Assembly (NCBI GenBank): GCA_045802605.1
Contig: JBJMQS010000021.1
Location: forward strand, 1 to 27,994
Reading direction: 5' to 3'
Length of the DNA stretch: 27,994 nucleotides
DNA from: JBJMQS01 sp045802605
Lineage (GTDB): Bacteria > Planctomycetota > Planctomycetia > Gemmatales > Gemmataceae
Notes under the pieces: model-generated
The model's database searches: none
The model's input: the letters and a program-made list of their open reading frames with translations, nothing else
Told to the model about the DNA's origin: nothing
Position numbers and translations under genes: made by a program
Shown here: positions 6,252 to 14,480 of the stretch, piece by piece
How the letters are laid out: each line of letters begins with the position of its first letter
How positions within the stretch are numbered: the first letter of the stretch is position 1

Positions 6252-7912
6252 CCGATCCCGTTACGCAGTACGCCATCGACGTCGTCGAGAAGCGCCTGGT
6301 TGTTGGTGAGCTAGTTCGACATGCGTGCGAACGGCACTTGCGAGATCTCGCCCGCGGCCCCGAACGTGGCCTGGTCTGGAATCCGACCCAGGCACAAGGC
6401 GCGATCGAATTTTTCAAAGTGCTTCGCCACTCGAAAAGTAAATGGCGAGGCAAGCCGTTCGAACTCCAGCCCTGGCAACAATTCTGCGTCGGCTCGATCT
6501 GGGGCTGGCGCAAAGAGGATGGCACGCGCCGCTTCCGCCGGTTCCACAATGAGGTCGCTCGCAAGAACGGCAAAAGCACCATGGCCGCGGGCATCGCCCT
6601 CGGCTGTGGGATCCTCGACTTCGAAGGGGCCCCGGAAGTTTACGCCGCGGCGACGTCGCGGCCGCAAGCGCGGCTGACATTCAATGAAGCGCACGCCATG
6701 GTACGCGCGTCGCCGGCGTTGCGCCGTCGGTGTCATCCCTACCGCGATGCGATCACACTGCCGCGCGGCGGTACATTCATTCCACTGTCCGCAGATTCCG
6801 AAAAGCTCGATGGCCTGAATGTGCATGCCGCGGTGTGCGATGAAATGCACGCCTGGCGTGATCGATTGTTGTGGGATGTTCTGGAGACTGCGGTCGATGC
6901 TCGGCCGCAGCCGCTGCTCATCATTACGACGACGGCAGGCTATGACCTGCACTCGATTTGGTGGGAGCTCCGTCAGCACGCGATCAAGATCCTGACCGGC
7001 GTTGTGGAAGATGACGATGTCTTCGCCTACATCGCCACGCTCGACGAAAAAGACGATTGGACGGACCCTGCCGTGTGGGTCAAAGCCAATCCCAATCTTG
7101 GCGTGATCATTGACCCGGTGAAGTTCGCCAAGAAAGTTCGCGACGCAAGAATCACCCCGGGTAAACAGAACGCCTTCAAGCGGCTACACCTCAACATCCC
7201 CACTGAATCGGCGTCGATGTGGATCGACATCGAGCTCTGGGACGCGTGCTATCACGATTTCCACGAGGACCTGTTGAAGGGGCAATCGTGCTGCACCGGG
7301 CTAGATGTCTCCGCCGTTCGGGATCTCACCGCCGCGGCGCACGTTTTTAAGCCCGAAGATGACGAGACACCCATCATCATTGTGCCTCGATTTTGGTTGC
7401 CCCAGGACGATCTCGAGGAACGCGGCCGCATTGACGGTGTCGATTACCAAGCGTGGGCTGACGCTGGCCATCTGAATCTGATCCCGGGCCCGGTCATTCG
7501 TCCCGACTTTGTTGAGCGCGATCTGCTTCAGGATGCAGAGAAGTTCCAAATAGATGAGTTGGTCGTGGATCGCTATCTCGCGATGCACACCGCCATGCGC
7601 TTCAAAGATCAGGGATTTAACGTCATCGGTTTTGGTCAGGGATTCGCGTCGATGAAACAGCCGGTTATGGACTTTGAACGTGACGTGGCCACTGGCAGAA
7701 TTTGGCACAACGGCAACCCGATCTTACGCTGGTGCATTGCTAATACGGCCGTCGAACAGAATTCCCCAGGCGATCGCAAGCCATGCAAAAAGAAATCGAC
7801 GGGCCGCATTGACGGAACGGTCGCGGCACTCATGGGCGTGGGTCGCATCGCGTTGGCGCCGGACTCCCGGTCGATTTATGACCGTGAAGAGGAAATCGAT
7901 CTGGAGCTCTGA
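6248..7912 (+). CDS. terL: Terminase large subunit (packaging ATPase/nuclease)
   Basis: The 554-residue motor protein pumps DNA into the prohead and cuts it. In the ATPase domain the Walker A loop is VARKNGKST (residues 103-111) and Walker B is HAAVCDEMH (D198, E199), followed by a coupling motif near LLIITTTAGYD. The C-terminal RNase H-like nuclease shows three acidic residues: D353 in TGLDVSAVRDLT, D441 in LVVDRY and D522 in RIDGTVAALM. This is a complete Terminase_1-type protein of normal length. It overlaps terS by four bases and is followed three bases later by a gene that is a diverged copy of its own nuclease domain. Confidence 0.96.
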   Translation: MTDPVTQYAIDVVEKRLVVGELVRHACERHLRDLARGPERGLVWNPTQAQGAIEFFKVLRHSKSKWRGKPFELQPWQQFCVGSIWGWRKEDGTRRFRRFHNEVARKNGKSTMAAGIALGCGILDFEGAPEVYAAATSRPQARLTFNEAHAMVRASPALRRRCHPYRDAITLPRGGTFIPLSADSEKLDGLNVHAAVCDEMHAWRDRLLWDVLETAVDARPQPLLIITTTAGYDLHSIWWELRQHAIKILTGVVEDDDVFAYIATLDEKDDWTDPAVWVKANPNLGVIIDPVKFAKKVRDARITPGKQNAFKRLHLNIPTESASMWIDIELWDACYHDFHEDLLKGQSCCTGLDVSAVRDLTAAAHVFKPEDDETPIIIVPRFWLPQDDLEERGRIDGVDYQAWADAGHLNLIPGPVIRPDFVERDLLQDAEKFQIDELVVDRYLAMHTAMRFKDQGFNVIGFGQGFASMKQPVMDFERDVATGRIWHNGNPILRWCIANTAVEQNSPGDRKPCKKKSTGRIDGTVAALMGVGRIALAPDSRSIYDREEEIDLEL

Positions 7913-7915
7913 GCC

Positions 7916-8584
7916 ATGAATGGCTGGTGTAATATCAACCTGTGGCAACGGTGCCAGCGGCGCGAAGATGACTTCTTCACTTCGCTCGGCTTGCAGGCAT
8001 TCACCGGCCTCGAATATTTCAACGGCACCGGCCTGGTCTCGATGGTTCACGCCATTCGCCCGCCGCTCGACGACGGCCCGGTGTTGCTCAAATCGCGGTT
8101 CTGGCTGGCCGAGCAAAGTGTTGTCAGTTGTGCCGGCATCGACGAGGCCACGCTGTGGCAGTGGAATCACGGCGGCCACTTGGTGATTTATCCCGGCGAG
8201 AAGATCTCGTTTGAGACCGTCAAACTTCGGCTCATGAGCCATGCGAAGAATCTTCGGATCCGCGAAGTCGCGGTCGATCGCTTCTTTGATTTGAACTGTG
8301 CCGTTGACCTCGACCGCCGCGGCCTCAATGTCGTCGGGTTCGGTCAAGGCTACACGTCCATGCATCAGCCGGTATTGGATTTTGAATCCGATCTCCAAAG
8401 CCGGCGGATCATTCACGACGGCAACCCCGTCTTGGAATGGTGCGTCCGCAACACCGCGATCGAGCGAAATTCCGAGGGCCGATTGAAACCAAGCCGACGA
8501 CATTCTGCCGGACCGATCGGTGGGGCGATCGCGGCGATGATGGCCCTGGCCAGGTTGCGCCAGGCCCAGACAGTGACCGTCTAG
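7916..8584 (+). CDS. Stand-alone degenerate copy of the TerL nuclease domain
   Basis: The 222-residue product aligns along its whole length with the C-terminal nuclease domain of the large terminase just upstream. For example, GLNVVGFGQGYTSMHQPVLD matches GFNVIGFGQGFASMKQPVMD, and RRIIHDGNPVLEWCVRNTAI matches GRIWHNGNPILRWCIANTAV. The ATPase domain is absent. Of the three catalytic acids, only D121 (VAVDRF) is kept: the first is Glu (E33 in TGLEYF) and the third is Gly (G202 in PIGGAIAAMM), so nuclease activity is probably lost. The reading frame is intact, starts four bases after the terL stop and ends just before the portal, which suggests it is maintained. I infer a tandem partial duplication, perhaps now a binding or regulatory partner of the terminase or portal. 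Confidence 0.88.
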   Translation: MNGWCNINLWQRCQRREDDFFTSLGLQAFTGLEYFNGTGLVSMVHAIRPPLDDGPVLLKSRFWLAEQSVVSCAGIDEATLWQWNHGGHLVIYPGEKISFETVKLRLMSHAKNLRIREVAVDRFFDLNCAVDLDRRGLNVVGFGQGYTSMHQPVLDFESDLQSRRIIHDGNPVLEWCVRNTAIERNSEGRLKPSRRHSAGPIGGAIAAMMALARLRQAQTVTV

Positions 8585-8611
8585 TGTGACTGCCCTCATG
8601 GATCGCCCAAC

Positions 8612-9964
8612 ATGAGTATCGCAAAAGCGATCGAAGCGCCGGATCAATTCACGATCGACAGCAATAGTGCGGTCGCGTCCAGTGGGGTCAGCTACAGCGT
8701 CAACGCGGTTGACGACAAAGGAATCACTACGCTGTTCGGCGGCAGCGAAACTGCCGCCGGCGAAAGTGTGGATCCGTATTCGGCGCTGTGCATTTCGGCG
8801 TTCTTTAACGGCGTCAGCATCCTGTCATCGTCGATCGCCGGCCTGCCCATCGACCTGATCGGCCGCGGCCGCGACGGCACGCGGACCCCGGCGGAAGATC
8901 ATTACATCACGGATTTATTGCTCGATCGGCCCAACCCGGCGACGAGCTGGTATGTGTTTCGCGAAACGCTCGGAGCCCACGCGGTCTCCTGGGGCAATGC
9001 GTTCGCGTTCATTGAGCGAGCTCGAGCCGGGCGCATACTCGGCTTGTGGCAGATCACACCCAACCGAGTGAAAATCGATCTCGACGACGAGACCGGATTG
9101 CCCAGCTATCTGGTGGACGGCAAAGAGCGGTTTGATTTTCTCGACATTCTGCACGTGCCGGGGCTCGGCTTCGACGGTCTGTGTGGTTATCAGTTGTCGA
9201 CGATTGCTCGCGAGTCGCTCGCGCTGGCCAAAGCTACGGAAAAGTACGGCGCAAGTTTCTTCGGCAATTCGGCACGGCCGTCCGGTTTCCTGAAGCACTC
9301 CAAGACGCTTTCCCAAAAATCTCGCGAAGGCCTCAAGACATCGTGGGAGAAACTTTACAAGGGAAGTGGCAATCAACACAAAGTCGCATTGCTCGAAGAG
9401 GGGCTCGACTTCACGCCGTTGACCGTGCCGCCGGAAACGGCGCAGTTTCTTGAGTCTCGTCAGTTTTCGATTGTCGAGATTGCACGCTGGCTGAACCTGC
9501 CGCCGCACATGCTCAAGCACCTCGAGCAGGCCACGCAAAACAACATGGAATTCATGGGCACAGATTTCCTGCGTCTGTCCCTCATGCCCTGGATCAATCG
9601 TTGGGAAGGCGAGCTGCATTACAAGCTCCTGGGCCCCGAGGAACGCCGCGGCCTTTATTTCCGTCATCAGGTCGGCGGCTTGTTGCGTGCCACCACGCGC
9701 GAGCGTTACGAAGGCTATGGAATTGCCCGCCAGTGGGGTTGGCTCTCGGTCAACGACATTCGCCGGCTCGAAGACCTGCCGCCAATCAAAGGCGGCGACA
9801 CATACTTGTTGCCGCTCAACATGGTGCCGGCGAACAAGCTCGGCGACAACGGCAAAGCGGAATACAAGCTCGTCGATCGCGAAGGCCGGATCCACGAGCC
9901 CTCACGCCTGGTCGACCAATACGGCCGTCGCATTGACAGCGTTTACGAAGGAGTCGCAGCGTGA
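8612..9964 (+). CDS. Portal protein, HK97 family
   Basis: The 450-residue protein forms the dodecameric ring at one vertex of the head through which DNA enters and leaves. Family landmarks are visible: an early helical region with YSALCISAFFNGVSILSSSI (about residues 50-75), LLLDRPNPATSWYVFRETL, the P-loop-like stem region, TSWEKLYKGSGNQHKVALLE (about 243-262), WLNLPPHMLKHLEQATQNNM then EFMGTDFLRLSLMPWINRWE, and the C-terminal GWLSVNDIRRLEDLPPIKGG (about 374-393). Length is typical (400-470). It follows the duplicated nuclease gene by 27 bases and overlaps the protease start by four bases (GTGA at 9961). Confidence 0.95.
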   Translation: MSIAKAIEAPDQFTIDSNSAVASSGVSYSVNAVDDKGITTLFGGSETAAGESVDPYSALCISAFFNGVSILSSSIAGLPIDLIGRGRDGTRTPAEDHYITDLLLDRPNPATSWYVFRETLGAHAVSWGNAFAFIERARAGRILGLWQITPNRVKIDLDDETGLPSYLVDGKERFDFLDILHVPGLGFDGLCGYQLSTIARESLALAKATEKYGASFFGNSARPSGFLKHSKTLSQKSREGLKTSWEKLYKGSGNQHKVALLEEGLDFTPLTVPPETAQFLESRQFSIVEIARWLNLPPHMLKHLEQATQNNMEFMGTDFLRLSLMPWINRWEGELHYKLLGPEERRGLYFRHQVGGLLRATTRERYEGYGIARQWGWLSVNDIRRLEDLPPIKGGDTYLLPLNMVPANKLGDNGKAEYKLVDREGRIHEPSRLVDQYGRRIDSVYEGVAA

Positions 9965-10839
9965 CCGCAAAGCATTACCTGTATTCCCACGTGTGGGCAG
10001 TTGATCTCAATACCCTCGGCTGGCTGGAGCGTGAACTCTACGGCAAGCTCGGGCATGCCATTGCGCCTCCGGACACGCGAGTTGATCAAGGACCGCAGGC
10101 TGGAAGTTATGGCAACGATTACCAGCTCGCCGGCCGCGTGGCGGTCATTCCCATTCAGGGGATGATTATGCAGAAAGATGATTGGTATTTCTGCTGCTCA
10201 ACCGAGCGATTGGGACAGGCTCTCGATCAAGCTATTGCGGATCCAGCCGTCGATTGCATTGTGCTCGATTGCTACTCCCCGGGCGGCTCCGTCTATGGCG
10301 TGCCGGAATTGGCCGCGAAGATCGCGGCCTGCCCGAAGCGTGTTGTCGCTGTCGCCAACCCTCTAAGTGCATCCGCGGCCTATTGGATTTGTTCCGCGGC
10401 GGATGAGTTTGTGCTGACACCGTCCGGCCATGTCGGCTCAATCGGCGTTTATTGGTTGCACAGTGACCTGTCTCGGATGTTCAATGACGTCGGCGTAACT
10501 AACACGTTGGTGTTCGCCGGCAAATACAAGGTTGAAGGCAATCCTTATCAACCGCTCGGCGACGAAGCGAAGGCTGCGCTGCAAGCCGACGTCGATCACG
10601 TTTACACGATGTTTGTCCAGGCCGTCGCCGTCAACCGCAACACGACACCGGAAAAGGTGCAAAGCGGTTACGGCGAAGGACGCATCGTCAACTCATCGCA
10701 AGCGGTCGAGCTCGGCCTGGTCGATCGCATCGCGACATTCGAAGAGGTCCTCGCCGGCGAAATCAATCGCGGCGGAGACTTCAATGCCATGGCCGCGGCG
10801 CGACAACGCCAGGCGGAAGCCTTCAAGCCAAACGGATAG
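9961..10839 (+). CDS. Prohead maturation protease, S49 (SppA/protease C) family
   Basis: The 292-residue serine protease is expected to cleave scaffold and capsid N-terminal regions during head maturation. The S49 fold is clear: DCYSPGGSVYGVPELAAKI, then ANPLSASAAYWICSAADE with the nucleophile at S138, GHVGSIGVYWLHSDLSRMF, and the general base K190 in FAGKYKVEGNPYQPL. The C-terminal helical region contains VNSSQAVELGLVD, also typical. It begins at a GTG overlapping the portal stop. The next gene could overlap it by one base at a GTG (10839), but a better-supported ATG lies further down. Confidence 0.93.
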   Translation: MTAKHYLYSHVWAVDLNTLGWLERELYGKLGHAIAPPDTRVDQGPQAGSYGNDYQLAGRVAVIPIQGMIMQKDDWYFCCSTERLGQALDQAIADPAVDCIVLDCYSPGGSVYGVPELAAKIAACPKRVVAVANPLSASAAYWICSAADEFVLTPSGHVGSIGVYWLHSDLSRMFNDVGVTNTLVFAGKYKVEGNPYQPLGDEAKAALQADVDHVYTMFVQAVAVNRNTTPEKVQSGYGEGRIVNSSQAVELGLVDRIATFEEVLAGEINRGGDFNAMAAARQRQAEAFKPNG

Positions 10840-10883
10840 TGACCACACGGAAGGATTGTTTTTCACGCAAGGAAGGGCGCCCA

Positions 10884-11294
10884 ATGTCAAGCACAACGGA
10901 GATCTCGGTCAACTCGATCCAGCAGGACCTGCAGCAGCTGTCCCGGCTGCGGAACGAACTCGACAACCTGAAAGCTGATACCGAGTCGGCGAAGAAGTTG
11001 ATTCTTAGACCAGTGCGGCAGCAACTCACCCGCCTGGAGAAAAACCACAACACGCGGGCCTCCGGCTTAGAGGACGGCATTGCCGAACTCGAAGCCAAGA
11101 TCAAAGCCGAAACGATCGCCGTCGGCGAGACGGTCAAAGGCGAGGAATTGATGGCGGTCTATTACAAACCGCGCGTCAGTTGGGACACTTCCAAGCTCGA
11201 AGGGATGGCCGTCGCCGTGCCGCAGATCTTGGACGCCAAGGCCGAAGGAAAGCCCTCGGCGCAGATCCGAGAGAGCGCCGGAAGCGGGGGCTAA
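10884..11294 (+). CDS. Coiled-coil protein between protease and capsid (scaffold candidate)
   Basis: The 136-residue product is predicted helical over about residues 8-75 (LQQLSRLRNELDNLKADTES; LTRLEKNHNTRASGLEDGIA), a likely coiled coil. A short globular end follows, with AVYYKPRVSWDTSKLEGMAV. I chose the ATG at 10884 because AAGGAAGG lies seven bases upstream at 10869-10876; the GTG at 10839 has no such site. In HK97-type operons the slot between protease and capsid often holds a scaffold, so that is one possibility. The VSWDTxxLEG motif instead recalls small phage proteins of the nuclease-inhibitor/Gp157 type. I cannot decide between these. Confidence 0.75.
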   Translation: MSSTTEISVNSIQQDLQQLSRLRNELDNLKADTESAKKLILRPVRQQLTRLEKNHNTRASGLEDGIAELEAKIKAETIAVGETVKGEELMAVYYKPRVSWDTSKLEGMAVAVPQILDAKAEGKPSAQIRESAGSGG

Positions 11295-11298
11295 ATTT

Positions 11299-11371
11299 GG
11301 GATCTCGGCCGCGGTTTGGGAAACTCGTCCCGCGTTGAAACCATTGTTTCCCGAACCACGCCCGAGGTCCC
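11299..11371 (+). promoter_or_regulatory. Long imperfect hairpin immediately upstream of the capsid start codon
   Basis: The left arm 11299-11324 (GGGATCTCGGCCGC then GGTTTGGGAAAC) pairs with the right arm 11346-11371 (GTTTCCCGAACC then ACGCCCGAGGTCCC). This gives a 26-position stem with only two mismatches and two G-U pairs, around a 21-base loop. The right arm includes GAGG (11364-11367), the probable ribosome site for the capsid ATG at 11375. The hairpin could therefore control translation, transcript processing or stability of the capsid message. Confidence 0.75.
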
Positions 11372-11374
11372 GGC

Positions 11375-12694
11375 ATGAGCCGTATTCAGCAACTCGCCAA
11401 GGAACGGCAGGCTTTCGTCGAGAAGGCCGGTGCAATTCACAAAAAGGCCCAAGCCGCGGGCCGGTCAATGTCGGCCGAAGAACTCCAAGAGTTCAACGGC
11501 TATCACGACGAGGCGGACAAGCTCCAAGAGCAAATCACCAACGAAGAGAAGGCTCAGGCTCGCCAGCAGCGGGCCGAAGAATTCTCTAACTCATCCGGCG
11601 GCCGCCGGCCGGGGCTGAAGCGCAGTGACGGCGGCGGCACTGCGGTCGCGGACCGTGTGATTCGCCTCCACTACGCCACCGATCGCCGCACCGGCAAGAA
11701 GCTGCGAACGCGGATCATGCCAGGGACCGCCGCACACCGACGCTGTTCTGGCGATTACGGCAAGCGCTGGATGCAAATGTTCCTTGGCGAGGCCACGGCT
11801 TCGGCCCTGCAGCTCGACAAAGGGACCAAAGGCGGCTATCTCGCGAGCGAGCGGTTCGTCGCGCAAATGATCAAAGAGGCGGATAACCTCTGCTTCATCC
11901 GCGATCTGGCCCGCAAGATTCCGTTGGGTGCCGGCGAAACATCGCTCGGTGCCCCGGGCCGTGCCCAGCGACTCTCGTCCGCACGATGGGGAGCGGAGCT
12001 CTCCGATTCCAACGATGACACGTCGCTGAAGATCAACAAGCGCCGGATGGAGCTCAACTATCTGTCCGGCTCAATCCCGGTCTCGCGGGAGTTTCTCAAC
12101 ATCCCGACGATCGATGGCGAAGCGTTTGTCATGGAGGAAATCCTCCGCGACAAGAACGAGCTCGAGGAAGACGCTTACATCAATGGCGACGGCGATGAAA
12201 AGCCCTTGGGCGTTTTCTTCCCGTGCGTCGAAGGCATCAACACCGACCGTGATTTCGTTGGCGACAACACCGCGACCGAGCTCAAGTTCAAAACGATTCT
12301 GCAAGCGCCCTATCAACTCAAGCTGCCCTACCGGCGATCGAAGGCCTGCGCGTGGTTGATGTCGCGCAACACGATCCGCTACGCCACGAGCTTGTGTGAC
12401 AGCACTGGCCGGCCGCTGTGGGAAAAGGCCGAACAAAGTCACGAGCCGGCGACGTTCAACGGCTATGCGGTTTACGAATCGGAATATGCCCCGGGCATCT
12501 TCACCGCGAACGCCTACGTTGCGATTCTCGGCGACTGGTACCAGTATTGGATCGCCGACGGCCTGGAGTTTTCAGTGCAGCGCCTGATCGAAACCAAGGC
12601 CCGGCAAAACCAGGACGAGTTCATTTATCGCCATCGCACCGATGGCGCACCGGTGCTCGGCGAAGCCTTCGTGAGAATCCAGCTCGCAGCATAG
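11375..12694 (+). CDS. Major capsid protein, HK97 fold
   Basis: The 439-residue protein builds the icosahedral shell. Residues 1-80 are a charged coiled coil (RIQQLAKERQAFVEKAGAI; EELQEFNGYHDEADKLQEQI), the delta domain that acts as an internal scaffold and is normally removed by the protease. The HK97 core follows: GGYLASERFVAQMIKEAD, WGAELSDSNDDTSLKINKRR, the SGSIPVSREFLNIPTIDGEA P-domain helix region, ELEEDAYINGDGDEKPLGVF, and a C-terminal EFIYRHRTDGAPVLGEAFVR. A cleavage site is likely somewhere between residues 80 and 130, but no motif fixes it. The gene stands alone between a long upstream hairpin and a downstream palindrome, fitting a separately regulated, abundantly made protein. Confidence 0.94.
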   Translation: MSRIQQLAKERQAFVEKAGAIHKKAQAAGRSMSAEELQEFNGYHDEADKLQEQITNEEKAQARQQRAEEFSNSSGGRRPGLKRSDGGGTAVADRVIRLHYATDRRTGKKLRTRIMPGTAAHRRCSGDYGKRWMQMFLGEATASALQLDKGTKGGYLASERFVAQMIKEADNLCFIRDLARKIPLGAGETSLGAPGRAQRLSSARWGAELSDSNDDTSLKINKRRMELNYLSGSIPVSREFLNIPTIDGEAFVMEEILRDKNELEEDAYINGDGDEKPLGVFFPCVEGINTDRDFVGDNTATELKFKTILQAPYQLKLPYRRSKACAWLMSRNTIRYATSLCDSTGRPLWEKAEQSHEPATFNGYAVYESEYAPGIFTANAYVAILGDWYQYWIADGLEFSVQRLIETKARQNQDEFIYRHRTDGAPVLGEAFVRIQLAA

Positions 12695-12728
12695 TAATCG
12701 GCTTGACGCCGAGTGAGTGACAAACCCA

Positions 12729-12754
12729 GCCCGCCGGCGACGTCGCCGGCGGGC
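12729..12754. other. Perfect 26-base GC-rich palindrome after the capsid gene (attenuator-like)
   Basis: The left half GCCCGCCGGCGAC is followed directly by its exact reverse complement, and then by CATTTA. As RNA it folds into a very stable hairpin. There is no U-run, so it is not a classical intrinsic terminator; it may act as an attenuator or a 3' stabiliser of the capsid message. It lies in the 117-base gap after the capsid stop, which holds no gene. Confidence 0.7.
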
Positions 12755-12811
12755 CATTTACGACGAACCAACGAACGCCTCAAACCAACGAATGCCCCGA
12801 AGGAATCGACA

Positions 12812-13249
12812 ATGGACCTGCTCGACCGAATCAAACTTGTCCGATGTTCGGGCCCGGTGGTTGCCGGCACCGCGGACGTCAATGGCACCATCATCGACAA
12901 GCGCAGCTACAAAGGCGTGATTTTCTTCGCCGACTTGGGCGACGTCGCCGCCACCTGCGTGCTTGAGCTCAAGGCGCAAGCCGCGGCGACCAACAGCAGT
13001 GGCGCCATGGTCGATATCAGCGGCGCCACGACTGGCACGATCACGGCTGGCGCCACCGACTGCGACAACAAGGCCATGTTGCTCGACGTGCACCGTTCGA
13101 CCAAAGGTCGCTACACGCGGCCCGTGCTCAAGCGCGGTACCGCGAACGCCGTGGTCAATGGCATTTGGGCCATTCTTTACAACGGGCCAGTTGCGCCGGT
13201 GGCCCTCGCGGCCGACGAGCTGATCCGTGTCACGGCCAACCCGGCGTAA
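12812..13249 (+). CDS. Putative head decoration / structural protein
   Basis: The 145-residue product has a simple beta-rich composition: MDLLDRIKLVRCSGPVVAGT, then SYKGVIFFADLGDVAATCVL, AMLLDVHRSTKGRYTRPVL and NAVVNGIWAILYNGPVAPV. This alternation of Gly/Ala-rich strands is common in small phage head proteins encoded just after the capsid. I chose the ATG at 12812 because AAGGA lies seven bases upstream and the extension to 12713 would read through the palindrome. The position suggests a decoration or head-fibre protein, but no family is recognised. Confidence 0.72.
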   Translation: MDLLDRIKLVRCSGPVVAGTADVNGTIIDKRSYKGVIFFADLGDVAATCVLELKAQAAATNSSGAMVDISGATTGTITAGATDCDNKAMLLDVHRSTKGRYTRPVLKRGTANAVVNGIWAILYNGPVAPVALAADELIRVTANPA

Positions 13250-13310
13250 CAAACTGATCGCCCCACGCGGAGTGTGAGTTCCAACCCAATTGTTCTGTGA
13301 GGTGATCACG

Positions 13311-13769
13311 ATGGCGAAGCACGTCAAACTCAATTACCCGATCTCTCGGCCCGAGGGCCATTTCAAGGCCGGCCGTGTCGTGGACTTCGGTCCCGAACTC
13401 AACGCCCACCTGGTCAAACAATCCGAGGCCACGTGGGTCGAGGTTCCCGATCCCGAGCCGGCCTCGGCAGCCGCAAGCAGCGACATGACGTCGCCGGCCG
13501 GCAACGACTCCGCACCGATCACGAGCGATTCTGGCAGTGTTCCTCCGTCGACCGAGACCACCAAACAACCTGAGTCAGAACAGGCGTCTCATTCGTCGAC
13601 GGAGGTTGAATCAAACGACGCTCCCGGGGGAGCGCCCACCTCCGACGAAGCGGAAACGGCGGATGCGACCGAAGGGTCGGATTCGTCTGCGGAGCCCGAG
13701 CCGGCCGCGGCGGCAGCTCGCCCAGCTGCGCCGGTGCGCCGGCCGGGCCTGCCTAATCGCCGCGGCTAA
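13311..13769 (+). CDS. Small head-tail-region protein with long acidic Ser/Glu/Pro-rich tail
   Basis: The 152-residue product has a short folded N-terminus (residues 1-50, MAKHVKLNYPISRPEGHFKA then GRVVDFGPELNAHLV). About 100 residues of low-complexity Ser/Thr/Glu/Pro/Ala sequence follow, ending in a basic patch (RRPGLPNRRG). The N-terminal part resembles the small proteins found between capsid and connector genes in many HK97-like phages. The acidic tail is probably disordered. The ATG at 13311 follows GTGAGG at 13297-13302, eight bases upstream; the frame is open further upstream to 13290, without a better site. The next gap begins with the first of the repeated GGTGCAGA hairpins. Confidence 0.72.
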   Translation: MAKHVKLNYPISRPEGHFKAGRVVDFGPELNAHLVKQSEATWVEVPDPEPASAAASSDMTSPAGNDSAPITSDSGSVPPSTETTKQPESEQASHSSTEVESNDAPGGAPTSDEAETADATEGSDSSAEPEPAAAAARPAAPVRRPGLPNRRG

Positions 13770-13773
13770 GCCA

Positions 13774-13860
13774 GCACCCGGGTGCAGACAATCTGCACCC
13801 AACCCCTCGGTTGTGCGTGAGGTGCAAGCCCCGGGGGGATTGGGTGCAGATTTCTGCACC
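13774..13860. repeat. Two GGTGCAGA/TCTGCACC hairpins in an intergenic gap
   Basis: Hairpin 1 is GGGTGCAGA-CAA-TCTGCACCC (13780-13800). It overlaps a competing palindrome GCACCCGGGTGC (13774-13785), so the two folds exclude each other. Hairpin 2 is GGTGCAGA-TT-TCTGCACC (13843-13860), 20 bases before the connector gene. The gap 13770-13879 has no gene. Related hairpins recur at 16392-16439. Confidence 0.8.
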
Positions 13861-13879
13861 TGGTCGCCTGGGGGCGAGC

Positions 13880-14479
13880 ATGCCTTTTGATTTGAAGCAA
13901 AATCCCGGCTACGGCCTGACGGTCCTGACGGGCCCCGGAATTCCGGTTCTCGACGACGAAGACCTAAAGCTGCGCTGTCATTGCGACGTGCCCGCTTTGC
14001 TGCCGCTCTTGGTCAGTCACGAGAAGGCCGCGGTTGCCACGCTTCAAAATCAACTTGGCCGGCAATTCATCGAGTGCGAGTGGTATCAGGTTTGGGACGG
14101 ATGGCCCGCGGAGATGGCGCTTTGGCGCAACCCAGTCTTGGGCGCCAGCCATCTGTATTACCGGCATACCGATGGCACGCTCATTGAGGCGTCCAGCGAA
14201 GATTACGAATGTATCAACTCGCTCGAGCCTGCGGTGATTGTTCCGATCGGCAGTCCCACCTGGCCCAGTGCACCGCGTGCTGTGATCGCGACATTCCTCG
14301 CCGGCTATGGACCTGACGCCAGCTACGTGCCCGATGATCTGAAGCAAGCGATCGCCATGCTGGTCGTGCACTACCTGCAAAACCCATCGGCTGTCGTTAC
14401 CGGCACGATCGCGGCTGAACTGCCGCAGGGCGTGCAGGCCTTGATCGAAACGTTCCGCTATGTGCCTGGAGTGACTTGA
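13880..14479 (+). CDS. Head-tail connector (adaptor), phiE125 gp8-like
   Basis: The 199-residue protein is expected to dock under the portal and begin the neck. Family features include two helical blocks around extended strands: LPLLVSHEKAAVATLQNQLG then RQFIECEWYQVWDGWP, a strand run ending in SPTWPSAPRAVIATFLAGYG, and the C-terminal helix PDDLKQAIAMLVVHYLQNPS. This layout is that of the phiE125 gp8/HK97 gp6 adaptor group. The ATG at 13880 starts directly after the second repeated hairpin; the ribosome site is weak (GGGGGCGAG). It is followed by the head-closure gene after one base. Confidence 0.85.
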   Translation: MPFDLKQNPGYGLTVLTGPGIPVLDDEDLKLRCHCDVPALLPLLVSHEKAAVATLQNQLGRQFIECEWYQVWDGWPAEMALWRNPVLGASHLYYRHTDGTLIEASSEDYECINSLEPAVIVPIGSPTWPSAPRAVIATFLAGYGPDASYVPDDLKQAIAMLVVHYLQNPSAVVTGTIAAELPQGVQALIETFRYVPGVT

Positions 14480-14480
14480 G

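Noticed and set aside
7724..8647. 307-codon open frame on the minus strand
   Set aside because: It is antisense to the end of terL and the duplicated nuclease domain, both of which show family motifs on the plus strand.
8915..9895. 326-codon open frame on the minus strand
   Set aside because: It is antisense to the clearly identified portal gene.
10839..10883. GTG start extending the coiled-coil gene to overlap the protease stop
   Set aside because: The ATG at 10884 has a clear AAGGAAGG site seven bases upstream, while the GTG has none.
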